Position numbers and translations under genes: made by a program. Source: Takakia lepidozioides (lineage: Eukaryota; Streptophyta; Takakiopsida; Takakiales; Takakiaceae). From it: 64,000 nucleotides of DNA. Under the pieces are notes generated by a model. That model was not told the origin of the DNA and ran no database searches. It saw only the letters and a program-made list of their open reading frames with translations. Numbering within the stretch: position 1 is the first letter of the stretch; each line of letters opens with the position of its first letter. Shown here piece after piece: positions 11,926 through 25,600 of this stretch. The stretch covers positions 24,490,001 to 24,554,000 of the forward strand of contig CM060733.1 in assembly GCA_030704615.1 (NCBI GenBank), read 5' to 3'.

Positions 11926-12915
11926 GAGGGAGGGTATTTTGGACCAGGCAGTGTATATTTTTGTAATATTGAAATGATTGTAATATTGAAATGAGACGTC
12001 ATGCATTCACAGCATCGGATGCCAAACATTTAAAGCACATTGGGCCAAGGTCTATATGCGTTCATTGCTAGCATGCAGGTTCAACTTTTGCCATGCCACT
12101 TCTTTTTCCCCTAAGTTCCAACTCTGTGGGGGTTCCAACTCTGTGGGGTGGAGGGGCTTGTGTTAGGCTGCATCAAAGCGTGTAAAGGAAGGGGGACCTC
12201 AGGCTGTGGCTCCTGCTGCTGGTCCATCTACGACATGGGTGCAACAAGCCCCGAATGGGCCATGGGTCCAGTCCACAGGCGGGCAAACGTGGCTGCAGCA
12301 AGGACCGCCTACCTGGCAGCAACCCATGGCCCCACTACCCACAACCAATTCATGGTCATGGATAACCAGGTGGGTCCAATTCCGGAGGTAATGGAGCTGC
12401 CCAAACTTGGGCACCTCCTTGTCCCACTGCTGGTGGGCAATGGGCAAGCCCCCCTTTTAATGGTGGTCCTCCTCCATTCACACCCCCTCATGGTGATGTT
12501 ATGGATGTATTTCTTGCATTCATGGGGCATGCATGGTGGATGCGTGCATGCATGGTGGATGCAATACAGTAACACCGAGTTCAATGTGTGAAAGTAGTTT
12601 CGGGAGCAAGGGACCCGGTGTGGGGGCAACGGGTGGAGCGGGAGGGGGGTGCCTGGCGTTGCGACCGTGGGCCGCGGCGCTGCCAAGGGGGGGGGGCGAG
12701 GCGGAGGGCGGGGGTGGGGCCACGCAGGCAGGCCCTGAGGCAACATTTCAACTCCCGGGCCTCTTTTATCACTTGCCATTGGGAATTAAAGCCAAAATAT
12801 TATACAATATCTCATCAATTTACTCTTTTACCATAGATTGCGGTTTCTTTTGATTTGTATTGGAAATCATCACAATTTTAAAAACCATTAAATTCTATAT
12901 TGATTTAAATAATTA
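11926..12915. other. No supported gene; Pro/Gln/Gly-coding and GC-rich stretch
   Basis: About 12200-12500 (plus) encodes a low-complexity Pro/Gln/Trp/Gly text across two frames, with a stop in each, like a decayed proline-rich tail. About 12520-12560 has doubled gcatggtggatgc. About 12600-12740 is very G-rich. I cannot assign a function. Confidence 0.4.
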
Positions 12916-13080
12916 TCCATACCCGGAAACTGTTCCGTACCCTTAGGGTATATTTTGGCATATATATCCTTATCCGGGGTTATATAGAAATCTGAAAAGT
13001 TAATTTACCCGGAGGGTAAATGATTTGACAAAAATAATTTACTTATACTCGAAGGGTATATTGAAATCAATATACCTGCC
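12916..13080. repeat. Cluster of short palindromes built on taccc...gggta
   Basis: Three successive inverted repeats: gtacccttagggtat, atttacccggagggtaaat and a weaker tatactcgaagggtata, each with a 3-4 base centre, spaced 40-80 bases apart in AT-rich DNA. Confidence 0.7.
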
Positions 13081-13300
13081 CAACAACTTTACCCCAATGA
13101 GGGATGGGGTGTGGTGGCGATTGCCTGCCCTTCAGCCCGCTAAACCCTGGCAATTGGACGGCCCTCACAAGTGCAAGTGGGGAGATCGTCGAGGTTTATG
13201 GTGCGATGGGGCACCCATTGGAGCAAGGGAGCCACTTCCAAGGCGAAGAGGGCCGGTTCCCATGGTGCTTTTTGGCACCACCCTGCCGGGAACGGACATT

Positions 13301-13301
13301 T

Positions 13302-13340
<39 letters not shown>
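13301..13340. repeat. (TA)n microsatellite
   Basis: About 18 TA units, nearly perfect. Confidence 0.95.
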
Positions 13341-13341
<1 letters not shown>

Positions 13342-13944
13342 TCAGGCCCCTGTTTTTTACAAAGGGGTGTCACTTGCAGCCCCTTTTTCTTTGGTGCTTT
13401 TAGGCTGAATACCGCCTAAAAAGGTAGGGCTGGGTGTCATACTTTTTCTTTTCTTTGTAAGGAAAAGGTATTGCCATTCATGGTGGGATCATTATGAGCT
13501 ATTGTAGGAGGAATTCAAGAGTTCATGTAGCCTAGGTGTCCCAAGGATGAACCCATAACTTGTCCATTGGCTTACCTACATGTGGGGCCATGGTATCCAC
13601 AAAGATTTGGGCTCATCACCCAGTAGATAATTGCATAACAAACTTACTTATAGCAATGTGTCTTGAATATTGAACTCCAAAGTTAGGGCAAGGATCCACA
13701 CCTTTTCTCCCCCTTAAAACAGGGGAAGAAGCCCTGGAATTGCTTTAAAAAAGGGCATGGAAAAAATAACCATGCAAGGCTACCCGAGTCCATTCTTGAA
13801 GGAAAACCAGCTCTAGAAATTTCATTTCTGAAAAGCTATGGGCAAGGAGGCGGCAAAGAGACTCCCAAAAAACATCAAGGAAGAATTCTGAAACCGGTGT
13901 AGAAAAAGTATGGCCTATCATACTCTGACATTGCAACACATGAT

Positions 13945-14060
13945 ATTTCACACAACCGGGCTGTGGCCCGTGGTAAGCCACTTGTGTGCTGGCCTGTGGG
14001 TCTGGGGTTCAAATCCCTGTCATCTGTCGCTCTTGGCCCCTCTAATAATCCCTCCATGGC
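13945..14060 (+). mobile_element. tRNA-derived SINE-like element, copy 2
   Basis: An A-box-like stretch (tgtggcccgtggtaagcca, from about 13962) and a B-box (ggggttcaaatccctg, about 14004-14019). The head differs from the other copies, so it may be another subfamily. Confidence 0.5.
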
Positions 14061-14157
14061 TCACCGGTGTGTCCTTGGAAGCACCAAATAAATTTAAAGA
14101 AGAAAAGAAAAACAAAGATATATCGAAGGTGTTTTGCCACTTTGTTGGCTCTGTCCA

Positions 14158-14475
14158 GCAAGGGATAGAGGCATTGTGGAGACTTCTTGCCTACGCGGAG
14201 AACGGAGAATTAGGCTTATCCACTAAGCCTAGAGAGAGATAGAGAGAGCCTAGTCATTAGAGGGTTGATGGACCCGCAAGGGATAGAGGCATTGTGGAGA
14301 CTTCTTGCCTAGGCGGAGAACCAGGCTTATCCATTAAGCCTGGAGAGAGAGAGAGCCTAGTCTTTAGAGGGTTGATGGGACTAGCAAGGGATAGAGGCAT
14401 AGTGGATACATCTTTAGGGAGAGAACTAGGCTTATCCATTAAGCCTAGTCTATGGAGGGTTGATGGGAATGATTT
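14158..14475 (+). repeat. Three-unit tandem array, unit about 115 bp
   Basis: Units at about 14158, 14276 and 14391 each start with gcaagggatagaggcat, contain taggcttatccattaagcct, a GA tract in the first two, and end in agggttgatggg. The third unit is shorter and lacks the GA tract. Within each unit aggctta...taagcct is a short inverted repeat. Confidence 0.85.
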
Positions 14476-15084
14476 CATGAAGCCCTAAAAAAAGTATAAA
14501 ACAACAACCACAAAATCACCAAAGGACAGAGCCTCTTGTTACGTTAGGAGGAGTTGTGGTTAGGTAGCAGATATCCATCCCAAGGCTGATCCCAAGGCTT
14601 GTCCATTGGCATACCTTCATGTGGGGCCGAGGTAACCATAAAGATGTGGACAAAAACTCAACAAACAGTGGAACAACAAACTTACTTATATCAATGTGTC
14701 TAAGTAGAACACTGAATTCCAAGGCAGGACAAGCTTTGTCAGTGTGAAAGCTCCAGACTCGTAGGCCACTAATGCTTTTGCCACACACAAGCTTTGCTTC
14801 CTTTGGAAGGTGGAGCAAGGCTTCTGGTTTACAACTCACATCAAGTGCCTGTTCAAATCAACCACGTCTCAGCCATGTCTACACGTAATGTCAGAAGACC
14901 GAAGACCAGGGCATAGTGCCGGTTTTGTGGAGGGGAAGGAGCTCTCAAAGTGAATGGAAGATTGGCAAGCTGGGTCCCATGCCCACCATGACTTTTTTTA
15001 TGCTCCTTAGGTCCTGTGGTGTTGAAATTTCCTTCCGTCAATGGGAGTTGAGGATTAGAGGAAGGCAGCCCTGGGCCACACTAC

Positions 15085-15640
15085 GTTAGGCAGAATTCCC
15101 TGAACTTGTTTCCAGTCTGTGACCTGGGCAAGGACCTTAAGGATGATCTGAAGGGCCTACCTACCCTCAGCACTAGACTGAAGTTTAAACTTGGGTCAAA
15201 CAAGCCTACCTTTGAACAATAACAGATGCAGAGAGGGAAAGGAGATGATAATTGTTCGTTGTGTGGACAACCAAGTGACGGCAATATCCGATTTCTGATA
15301 CATTGTTCGGGGTATTCTCACCAGAGAGTGACCCTACAAGAACATCAAGAACATGGTTCCTGCACCTCTGTTCACCAACATCCAAAATCTGGAGGCTGAG
15401 AATAAAGCCCTGGCCCTGCTGGGGTCTAACTTTGGGGCTGCTTACACACAGCAGATTGATGCTTGTATGAAGGGCTAACTAGAGGATATCTGGAAAGCCC
15501 GAACCAATTGTTTATATCAAAGTCACACTACTGGAGAGAGCCCCTCACAAAGTTGTAGTGTGTACTCCCAATATTCCCATCCCAACTGGCCACAAGGCTA
15601 CAGCAACCGAAATCTTATGAGCACATTCTATACCATCCAG
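15085..15640 (+). mobile_element. LINE-derived repeat A (zinc-finger end of a reverse transcriptase ORF)
   Basis: Starts near gaacttgtttccagtctgtgacctgg and encodes, with breaks, DLKDDLKGLPTLSTRLKF and a C-x2-C...H/C finger (CSLCGQ, then FLIHCSGYSHQR). It then carries shared noncoding text (ctgttcaccaacat, gccctggccctgct, gagcccctcacaaag, ggccacaag). The layout matches the zf-RVT end of plant LINEs. Related copies lie at 44.7-45.2 (minus), 56.2-56.6 (plus) and 61.9-62.2 kb (plus). Confidence 0.7.
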
Positions 15641-16622
15641 AAGGACGAGTTGTATCAAAACACTAGGAAATACTATTGTACACGTCACAAGGGGATTGCT
15701 GCAAACATGGTGCTCCATTTCCATTGTTTCCCTACATCCCTACTTATTTTGGGCGCTCAAAACAGTAAAACCAATTATCTTGACACACTTCGCAGGATGC
15801 AAAGCAACTTTATCTACAATTTTTCCTCACATACTCTTCCCTCAAAGTTTCCATACAGAAATATGATGAAACTGGAAAAGGACGCTTTCATCTGAGCTAG
15901 TTGAATAGTATCTTACTCTGTTACCCAGATTGGGAGAATGGCAAAATTGAGAAGGAATCGGACTGCTCTATACTTTTTCCCAGTTCGAGTGCCTCAGCTA
16001 TCATCTGATTGTATATGAATAGGAATCACCTGGATAGAAGCTAAAACAATGCAATATTATACTGTAACCTACAGACAATGCAGATCACAATATAGCTGCC
16101 AATCCAATACTACCGTGCTCTTCCTGATTAACGCGATCACGGTGGCCTCCTCGATCTGCGTGCTGTCCTAACAGTGTTCGATCTGCGCCCCAACGACCAG
16201 GTCAAGAAGGTAAGCAAGACGCAAAATTACAAGAACCCACAGCAATAAGTAGTCATCCGAGTCCAAACAGTCACCTGAGCCTACATGACTAGGGAGTATC
16301 TCTAAATCATACCTGGTATGACAGAAAATACTCACAAGACTTTGTTTGTCATAGCCTTGTGACCACATACAGTGTGCCCAGTTTGGACGGAAACATAAGT
16401 ATGGCAGAGACAACTTCAAACCGTAAAAACACAAAATTATGAAAATACGTTTTGTGTAGGTTGACTCAGACAAGTCACTCCCTGATTTCAAACTTGGCGC
16501 AAGTTATCCGGCATGGATGGCGTGGGATGCTCTGCACCTTGACTGCCGAAACCCTTTACAGCCCCATTCAGATCACGAGAATGACAGAGTTTTGCCTGTC
16601 CCAGAGAAACAATTCAAGATAT
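15641..16622. other. 3' flank of HASTY, no gene seen
   Basis: About 1 kb without a recognisable gene. The portion nearest 16622 is probably the HASTY 3' UTR. Confidence 0.5.
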
Positions 16623-19600
16623 TTAAGAGGAAAAATGGGCAGCAGGCATACTGGAGACATTTGTTATGACATTGGTATTCCTCTGGGGTTTGAGAGCTTT
16701 AAGCTGGTCCCCTCCTGCCGCAAGCAAAAAGCTCTTCATGTGCTGCCGCTGCTCCTTTGTGCTTAACGTTTTGCTTAAAGCCGTTTCAAAGGCAGCCAGT
16801 GTATCTGGTGTCATCGATGGCAACGATAAGAGGACCTGCAACAATGAAATAAGTGTTACCGTCTACTGGAGATGATTAACTGCCTTTCACCTTCCCATCC
16901 CCTAGCCATAGTCAAAATGATTTATGCCTCTTTCTGCCTCTTTCTTTCCTCCACTAAAAGCAGCCGCTAGAGACATGTTGATAATGAAATAAACTCACAC
17001 GTCCTGAACTGGAGAACATCCATCCATCCATCCAAGAATTATGCAATGAGGTTAGAAGTACAACCCACTAGAGTCTCTGTAACAGGTCAAAACAAGAAAG
17101 AGAACCAGTGTGTCTGCTTTAGTACCAGCTTGTAAGATGCTCGACTTTCATTAAATTTCGAACTCTATCAAATTCGGTGCTCTCTGAAGTGCCCAACATG
17201 AAGCTCATCAAAGCAACAGTTACAAAATGCACACTAAATCCCTGAAAAGAAAATTCATCAACCAAATCAGCAAACACTCCTGCACCAACATTCATCAACC
17301 TGCAAGGAGATTCAAACATACAAACCTGTCGAGGTCCTGAGGTCCGAGCAGATAGACGGAGGTAGATTTCACGGAGGAGGCCCACAAGCTCTGCCTGGGC
17401 AGCTGCATTGGATTCCAGAGTCAGTCCTCGAATGGCAGCACTAAACATATCCTTCCCCACCACATCCTGCAATTGCGAGTTGCTAGCTACGGACGCCATG
17501 TTCACCACTGCTCCACAGAACAAGATTGCCTTGTGTACAGACTCACTGTCAGGCCACTCCAGCGCATCAATGCCCACATGAAGGGCAGCAGCAGCTGCAT
17601 CGCCATGTTGCATTATGTATCTGCAAAGATAATCAGACGGGCCCAGCATATACATCTGATTAGCAAGGGCAAACATTTTTAATGATGCGGTAGAGACAAG
17701 TGAAAAGGTAGAACCGAACTTTCCAAAGACTCCCCATCCAGTAAAACAAAAAGAAAAATTATGTACACCCTAATGAAGCACCATACTGAAATATTGTATT
17801 GGTTAAATCTGCTTAAGTCACATCTGTTAAGTCAAATCCGCTGGTTGAAAGACTGCTGGGAAGCTCCCTACCGAGGTGAAGCTCAGGACCTTATCCCCAC
17901 AATCTTATGTCTTATTTCCTACAATAGTCAGCAAACATGTACCAATCTTTCAAAGGTACTCAAATTTTTCACGGTAAGAGAAGTAGCAAAAGCAGTAGAG
18001 CTAAAAGGTTGGCAGTTAAGGTGGATACCCTAGGTGTGCGATCAATGTTCCACAACAAATTCTCAAGGTTCAGATAGCACTTACTGAACAGATTTATAGA
18101 GCTAGGCCTGACAATCTTACCCAATCAAGCTATCTGAAGCACTGAACTGAAGGCCAACTTCCATTGCAGACCTTTCCCCCTGTGACTGCTGCTCAAGTTG
18201 GGGACAGGTATTCAATGCTGGTGATGCTGCAATTGAAAGCAACAAGCATGTTTCTCTAGTCAGATCCCTCAAAACCTTTTCCTTCATGACTTCTGTCTTC
18301 ATCTCCTGTGTGGAGCTTCCCTCCCCCATGCCAAGCATAGGCCCAGCCGCCCACTTGCCTGGGGCCTTGACTGTCCCCTCCTGCAGGAGACTGGTCCAGG
18401 CAGTCGAAAGCACACGGTGGCAGTGGATCAAAACTGGCGGTAGCAGGTGACCCAGCCAAGGGTCCCAGCACTCAGGGGGGCAGGCTCTCACAACAGGGAT
18501 TACAACAAAGTGAAGGAGATGGCGAATATGGTGGAGCTGCATAGATTCAATGTTCTCTAGAAGTGCTGTTGCCAGAGCTGCAGCCCGACCATCAGCATCA
18601 TCGAAAAAGCCTCCTCCAATACGAACGGCTGCAATACCCACAATATTGTATCTGGAAAAACCCCACCCAACGTTAGAGGGCAAACCTACAAGCATTCATT
18701 GGCTTCAGAATTTGACAATTAGGCCACAATCTGAATAATCGGCTCGAAAGAATCTACCTTCCACTCTAGAATTAGTTTCACATGTTAGATACTTTATATA
18801 CTAATATATTTAGTTAAACAATAACTGACATATTCTTATTAGTAGCATGTTAACTGCTAATATGCTGACTTCTATGGTCCATACTTCCATTACAATCTCA
18901 TCCTTTTTGCCTTTCCAAATTAATGAAAAGGGAAGGAGGCCCTTTAATCATATTGAATCTAGCTGCCAATCTCATCAAAAACAAGTCCAACAATGCATGG
19001 GATAAGATACTCACCACAAGAACCAATCGCAAGTTGAAGTATTTTAGGCCTAACTACTATCAAACAATTATTCACAACAACCACAGACCGAAACTCCATC
19101 CGCTTCTAGTTTCTGTAGTTGCATGTATCATGGTAGATTAGCATGAATTGACACACCGTCCATCAAGAATTCTCAGCTCAGACTTGCATTCTTTTCAGAG
19201 AAGGAAATTCCTTTTTCAAGCTCGTGAGCCTTTATACAGACTGGTACTGTGATCTTCAATAGGTCTTGAAGGCATAAAATTAAGCAGAGCGATTACCCAG
19301 CATCCCGCACACCCTTCAACCAGCTGCGAATCTCTTTCACACTGCTGCCTTCGACGCTACTCACACCATTTGAATCAACTCGTTGTCCATCACTTACAGA
19401 CGAAGCCCCTGCAGCGGAACGTGAGGTTGTCTCCCCAAGCAGAGAGGCCTGTTCCATGTCACCCATTGCCAACGCTCCCTGTACTTGTGGGGGCAAAGTG
19501 ACTGCAACTGACTGAGACCAAAGCGCATGCATACAGCGCAGCAGCTGCACAGAAACATTACATTCATCAAACTGTAAGGTAGTCACGAACAAACAGAAGC

Positions 19601-22600
19601 AAGAATCAAAGGCCAATTCAGCAGCCATCAAAAGCAGATTGAATCCTTATGCTATCGACATCTGGTAATGAAGATGGCCAGACGACAAGTCACACCACTC
19701 AGGGACACCTGTAAGGAAGACTAACACATGCGAAAGATACATCGAAATTCACAACAATGCAGGCGATATCCTATATCCAAGCTGCTCACCTTAAAAAGGG
19801 GTGGCAGGATCCAGGCCAAATGAGGTACCATGGCATGGCTGACAGCACTTGTTGCCAGTGCATCCATGTCAACAACTGAACTGTCTACAGAAACAGGCTG
19901 GGTGAAGGACTTTCCACTAGCAGTACACCTCCGCATAGCCCTCTCAAAAAACGTGATTGTGTGGAACACAGACCACATTTCATCATTATACTTGCCGTGT
20001 GTGTTTAAGTCATTTTGACCAAGGACAGATACTGCTGGTTCTTGGCTCAACAGCTGTGCCAGGCCACTTGGACTGGACAGAAAGTGTTCCTGCCACTCAG
20101 GTTGCACCCACTGCTGCCGTAGTGGGCCTAAAAGCCATTCCAATACCTGAACTTGTTGCTCCCCTCTGCAGTTTCCACAAACCAAGGAATGAATAGATGT
20201 AAATTAGCACGCTTTGAAGAAGTAAAAAGCTTGTCTGCAACTATGTGAGAGCCATATTTGAACATTTGCCCAAGTTCAGGAGATGGAAAATGAATCATCT
20301 TCACTGTGTTTATGACGACTGTAAAGCGACAGCAATATTGTCTAGTGGACACAGCCAATACGCACGCTCCCCAGGATCCTCACAAATGTAGAGTGACAGA
20401 ATGATATGGGTAGAACCTGAGTGACATACCCGGCAGCAGACCCCACAACAAGAAGCGACTCGCCAAGAAGACTACTCTCAGACCGATTTAGAAGCCCCTG
20501 TTGCTGTAATGTTATCATAGTTTGAGCTATTGCCTGCCAACAATAAGCACTTGCAAAATGTCAAATTAGTGCTGAACAGGATTGGTTCTTGCAAGAAAGT
20601 GTCCAATCTGACTGAATTACTCCAAAAGAATCTCTGGGAACAACCATAGCATGTCATTGAAACGTTCCCACGGTCAATCGACAGAAGAGACCATGTCTCC
20701 AGAAACATGTAGGGTCCCCCTTGAGTAGTGGAGGCACTTCACACATGAATGCTATTTAGTACACATAATGGGACTCAGGTCAGATTCCTTGTCCAAAACT
20801 TGGCTAGAAAACCCTCCCAGGAATGGAATCTGAGAATGGCTGCATGAAGACAGGTGCTGATGCAGAACCTGCTCATGAGTAAGGACTAGATAGCTACATG
20901 ACAGCCTTTGTTTGATGAAGGTGCGAGAGCAATGTACTACGCGAAACAATCTACTTGCCAGACATTGGACTTTCCATTATTTTCACAATCAACCAAAGGA
21001 GCATCAACAAATCATTCTGAGTAGAAGTGGTTAGCAGCAACTAAACTTTAGTGAATTAAAAACCACATAACAACACCTGGAAGATACAAGGACAAGGACC
21101 TGAGACCAAATCCACAAACCTCCATATGTGGCAGCAAAGCAGAGTCAGCTGCCCTTGCTAGTCGGAGGAAGGAGGTGCAAACTTGTAGCCGTGACCGCAA
21201 AAAATCTTTCTTTGACTCTCCATGACCCTGAAATCCAACATAGAGTTTGACACCCTTTTCCAGCAATCCTGAATTGGTTTCCCACATTACTGCAAGCCCC
21301 TGCTCATCACTTTGCTTTCTTTGTATGATGCAACAAATCCACCAGTACACTAGTTAATTGTGGGAGACGGGTCAACTGGCCAGGTTGCATACTCTTCTGA
21401 GGAGAAATTGCTTCTGAGTACACGGTAGCAACACGTCTCATGAAGCTTGTGTAGTAATCTCAAAATTTGCCAAGGTCAAACAATCACAGTAGATACTAAC
21501 ATGACGGTTATTTGTGCAAGCTCTAAGGAGCTATCCATTCTCTGAGAACATAAATAAACACTGCGCAAAGAAATTCCAGGACAAAATGAATGGTGCCAAT
21601 GCCATAATTCCATGAGACCAACCTCTCTGAGCAAAAACCCAAGCCTAGAATACCCCCAGCCCTCATCCAACTAACAAGAGACCATCATGCTTTGTCCCTG
21701 CCATATTTCAAAGTTTGCTGCTCCACGTTCTCTCCTCACTCATTTGCAGGCAGCAAACTGTAAACCCTCAACTGTAGTTTTTGGCACACATAAGCTTACT
21801 TGAGGAACAGACAAGACCGATAGAAGTGTGAAAAGCTTCTGGACAACAAGGGGTATTGCAGCTGGAGAATGTCTGAGGTAGGGCCCCATTGCATCAAAGT
21901 GGCGGGTGTGCAACTCCACAAGCGCTGGTTCCTTCCATTCCACCGACAATAGGCGCTGCAACATACCTGAATTCAGTCACAACCACTGGAATACTAAGAA
22001 TACGGATCAAATTGATGTACCCTAAGGTTCCAACAATATCCTAAGACGCAAAGGATTCCAATCTCAACTCTGGCAGGGTAACTACTTCAGGAATACCAAC
22101 TTGGTAACAGTGGGAAAATAGGAGAACCACCATAGGCAAAAGCTGTCGCAAATACTGTGATCCTCTATTTCAGAAGCCATGAGCTATGCAGCTTTTGAAC
22201 CAAATTGCCCAGAATTGAGTAATTCATTGCTAAGTCCTTACTAAATTTCTACTTTCCCCAGCCACCTCACAGAATTCAATATCCAATTGGTCACCTCACC
22301 TTTCATGTAAGGAAGAAAGGAACCACGGGAAACACTAGCAGCCTATTGGTAGCCTGGTAGGCTTGCTGGTAGTGAAGGGACAAACAGTGCACGTGCAAGC
22401 TGCGTGCAGATCAACTATGCAAAATTTTCGAGGTGAATTGAGCTGTTTCAATACCTTGGATGATAGACCCAAGCTCACTTTGCAACACTGAAGGTGCTGT
22501 TGCAGCAGCCATGAATGCCTCGGGAATTCCATTCAATATGTTCTCCAACATCATTTGAGTGGTTTCTAATGTACTAAAATCCTGGACATAACACAGGTGT

Positions 22601-25600
22601 ATTGTAAAGAATCTCATCAATTCAGAGACTTAAGGACAGAAACGTGACCATAACCTTCAGCTGAGGTTCAACTTTTGCCCATTTTGACATGCCATCTCCA
22701 ATCATAGCTACAGAAACAAGCTACTAGTCTGCCAAAGTACCAACAGAAGCAAGCTAGCAAGCAGTCAACAGATTTTGAATCACGTCCGAATTGGCATCAC
22801 CAGCTTGCATTTAGAACTACTCACATCTCTCCATAGTTCTATTTACGGAATAATATACCCAAGATCCTTGCAAAACTAGCACCTGAAGACAATTTACTAC
22901 CGCACCATACCTGGGAGGAGCATTTATGAAAGAGAGACACACTAAATGCTGATTCGAGGTGCTGAGCAACATTGGAGGCAGCTAGGACAGGCCGCTGCAT
23001 AGCAATATGGCGAACGAGCTCCACCTGCACAAATAAATCTCAACCTGTGAGACTTCAAGATATGTCAGACACCAGAGGCTGACCCCCATGACACGGGCGA
23101 CCTATGATACAAAGAAAACGAAACAAAAAATAAAGGGTTTTATAACAACCATGGGGACCCAGAGGACAAATTGGACCAGGAGAAACCCAAGAGGAACCAC
23201 GTCAAAAATCTTCAAACAGATCTCTGCAATCAGTTGCCTCGTGCATTGAGCTGCCAGACACTTCTCCTGAAAGCTGAAAGTTCTTGCCCAAGATGGGGAA
23301 TCCGGGAGGTGGCAATAGTATCTGCCATTGATGATCTTATATTGGACAGGACAAAATGGACAGAAACTAACAAAAACATGGAAGAAGGGTCAGTAGGTTT
23401 TAAGAAGACAAATTGGATTTTGAAGGTTTGGAATGAAATTCTTTCCTACCAGTCGGCTTCGAAATTGGCTGAAATCGCTGGCGGAAGAAAACTCCTGAGC
23501 CGAACTTTCATCCTCAAATGAACCATCACCTGCGCTCTTTTTCTGCAACAGCTGAAATGCCGTGTCCAAAAGTATAGTACAAACCTCCACGGGAACAACC
23601 AAGGAGTAACCCTTCTTCTCTTTCTCTTTTTCTCGTTCAGCAGCTGCACCATTGCCAGTCACAACTTGGTCTGGTGATGCTGTGGCAGCCATAGCCACAG
23701 TAGACTCCCGTAGCAATGTCTGTAAAGTTCACAACAAAATGCCAGAACTAATCAACGACCCTGTCTGTGCTTTCATACTGGCATACTTCCTGTTTACTTT
23801 AGGTTTTGGGTACAGTGTCAAGACACATAGGACCTGGATTCACATGCTAGGTCTGCCATATGATTCAAAATAGTGTGAAAAGGAGCCCAGATCTAGGTTC
23901 CTGAAACAGTTAAGAAAATGACCATAGTATGTGAAGCTGGTTTGCTGGTCCAAGGAGCTGACCGTATGTGCATCAAACCTATATGCAAGAACCTCAACTG
24001 TTCTGTGTTGATGCATCTCAATACTATCTGAAACTGACTTAAGTTCCATCTACTATGCTAGGGTGGTCCTGAGAGGAAGACCACAAGAAGTTGGTCAGCA
24101 GGTATAGAACCTCAAGAGGTCAATGTCCCTACAAGACAATCTCCAAATGCTTCTTTTGGGACATCCGACATACCGTCCAAAGTGGCAAGGCCAGAGAATT
24201 TAACTTGGGGTGCTGCAGGAATCCAAGCATCTGCAGGCCCAACAGATAACATGACAACCCAAATCACTCTCCTCACAGCAAAGTAATTGTGGATTTTGTA
24301 CAGCAACCAAATAGGTACATATACAAGATAGAATTAGATACCAGACCGTGGAACGGAATCAGGGTTCATTCACATTCGTTGTCCCTAGAACAGGAAAGAA
24401 GGCTCAATGTACACACAACTCCAGCACAGCTAATGAGGAAAGACTGCACAATGACTCCACAAGACCAGGACTTCATATCTCGTTTATTTCTAAGTTGCAA
24501 TGAACTGCGTGTGTCAGAGAAAGTTGCAAGCCAAGATATGCACCATGCTTCTCAGCTATCAAATTGTTTTCTCTCATGCCCTGTTTCTAGGTTATTGACA
24601 TCATGCAGAAATACTACCTCCTCAAGGTAGATTGTTTCCATTCCTGTTACCTGTCGAAGGTAGACTCTAGTTTTCAGGTCATTATGGGCCACACAATGCA
24701 GGTTGTGAGAACCCAAAGCTACCATGGCCTCACACAAGCATTCGCCAAACTCCAACTCTCCCTCATCTGCATCACCAGTGTTTGTGGCAGCTTTGTTCAA
24801 GGAAGCCATACGTTGAGAGCTAAAATATGCTTCCGATGCAGTACAAAGAATCTCAAACACATTCTGCATGGCTGCATCAAATTGTGGCGAAGTCTCATCC
24901 ACTGGTCGTCGCCTACCACATAGGGAGAGCAGGTATCTCGTTAGAAAAAAACATTCTTGACATAATCATGTGAAAGAAACATGGATGGTGACTAGTGAAT
25001 AGCCATGCTTGCGCAAAGCTACACTGTATTCCCCATTTATTTACACCTAGAATGTCCCTCAATCAGAATACATCAGATTCTTGGATGGGTAGGTAGATTC
25101 AGTCATTGCTTTGGTGCAGCAGACCCGTAGTGCCAGCAATTCATCTAATGAGTTATTTGCTCCATGCAATTTTACCAGGTGAACTCCAACACATGCCCAA
25201 TAGCCATTGACCAGTTAAGGTTCACATTGTAGAGAGGTACCTGGAGGAAATGAGCTTCAACACTTCACAAGCACTTACACGAAACTCCCCTGCACTCAAG
25301 AGAAACCCGCATCTGCAGGTGACCGAAAACGCCCATCATCGGCAGACCTCTACTAGAAACTACAGCTGAAATATATAATTCAGGTCTAAGGGCAATATCC
25401 TTCATTATAGACATCCACGCTATTCACTTCAGAAAGGAATTAGGAAATCGATGTCATCTCTATCACATACCACATACATATATAAATAGTTTTCAATGAC
25501 ATGTAAGGTTGTTTTGCTAACAGTCAAAGAGAAATACTGGTGAGTGACTGTTTTCAACCAACTTCCAAAAGAAAAATGCCTTATCTTCCGTTATGCAATG

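Larger units (their letters stand above)
13530..14740. repeat. Pair of diverged direct repeats flanking a 0.9-kb interior
   Basis: About 13530-13690 and 14570-14740 are related over most of their length. Both contain cttgtccattggc, catgtggggcc, ggta.cca.aaagat, acaaacttacttata and caatgtgtct, followed by aactccaaagttagggcaagg in one and gaattccaaggcaggacaag in the other. The interior holds a SINE-like head and the 14.16-14.48 kb tandem array. No coding sequence lies between them. Confidence 0.65.

Noticed and set aside
12148-12853. Several overlapping open frames of 60-156 codons on both strands
   Set aside because: Low-complexity Pro/Gly/His text from GC-rich DNA, with no splice-consistent continuation and no family match.
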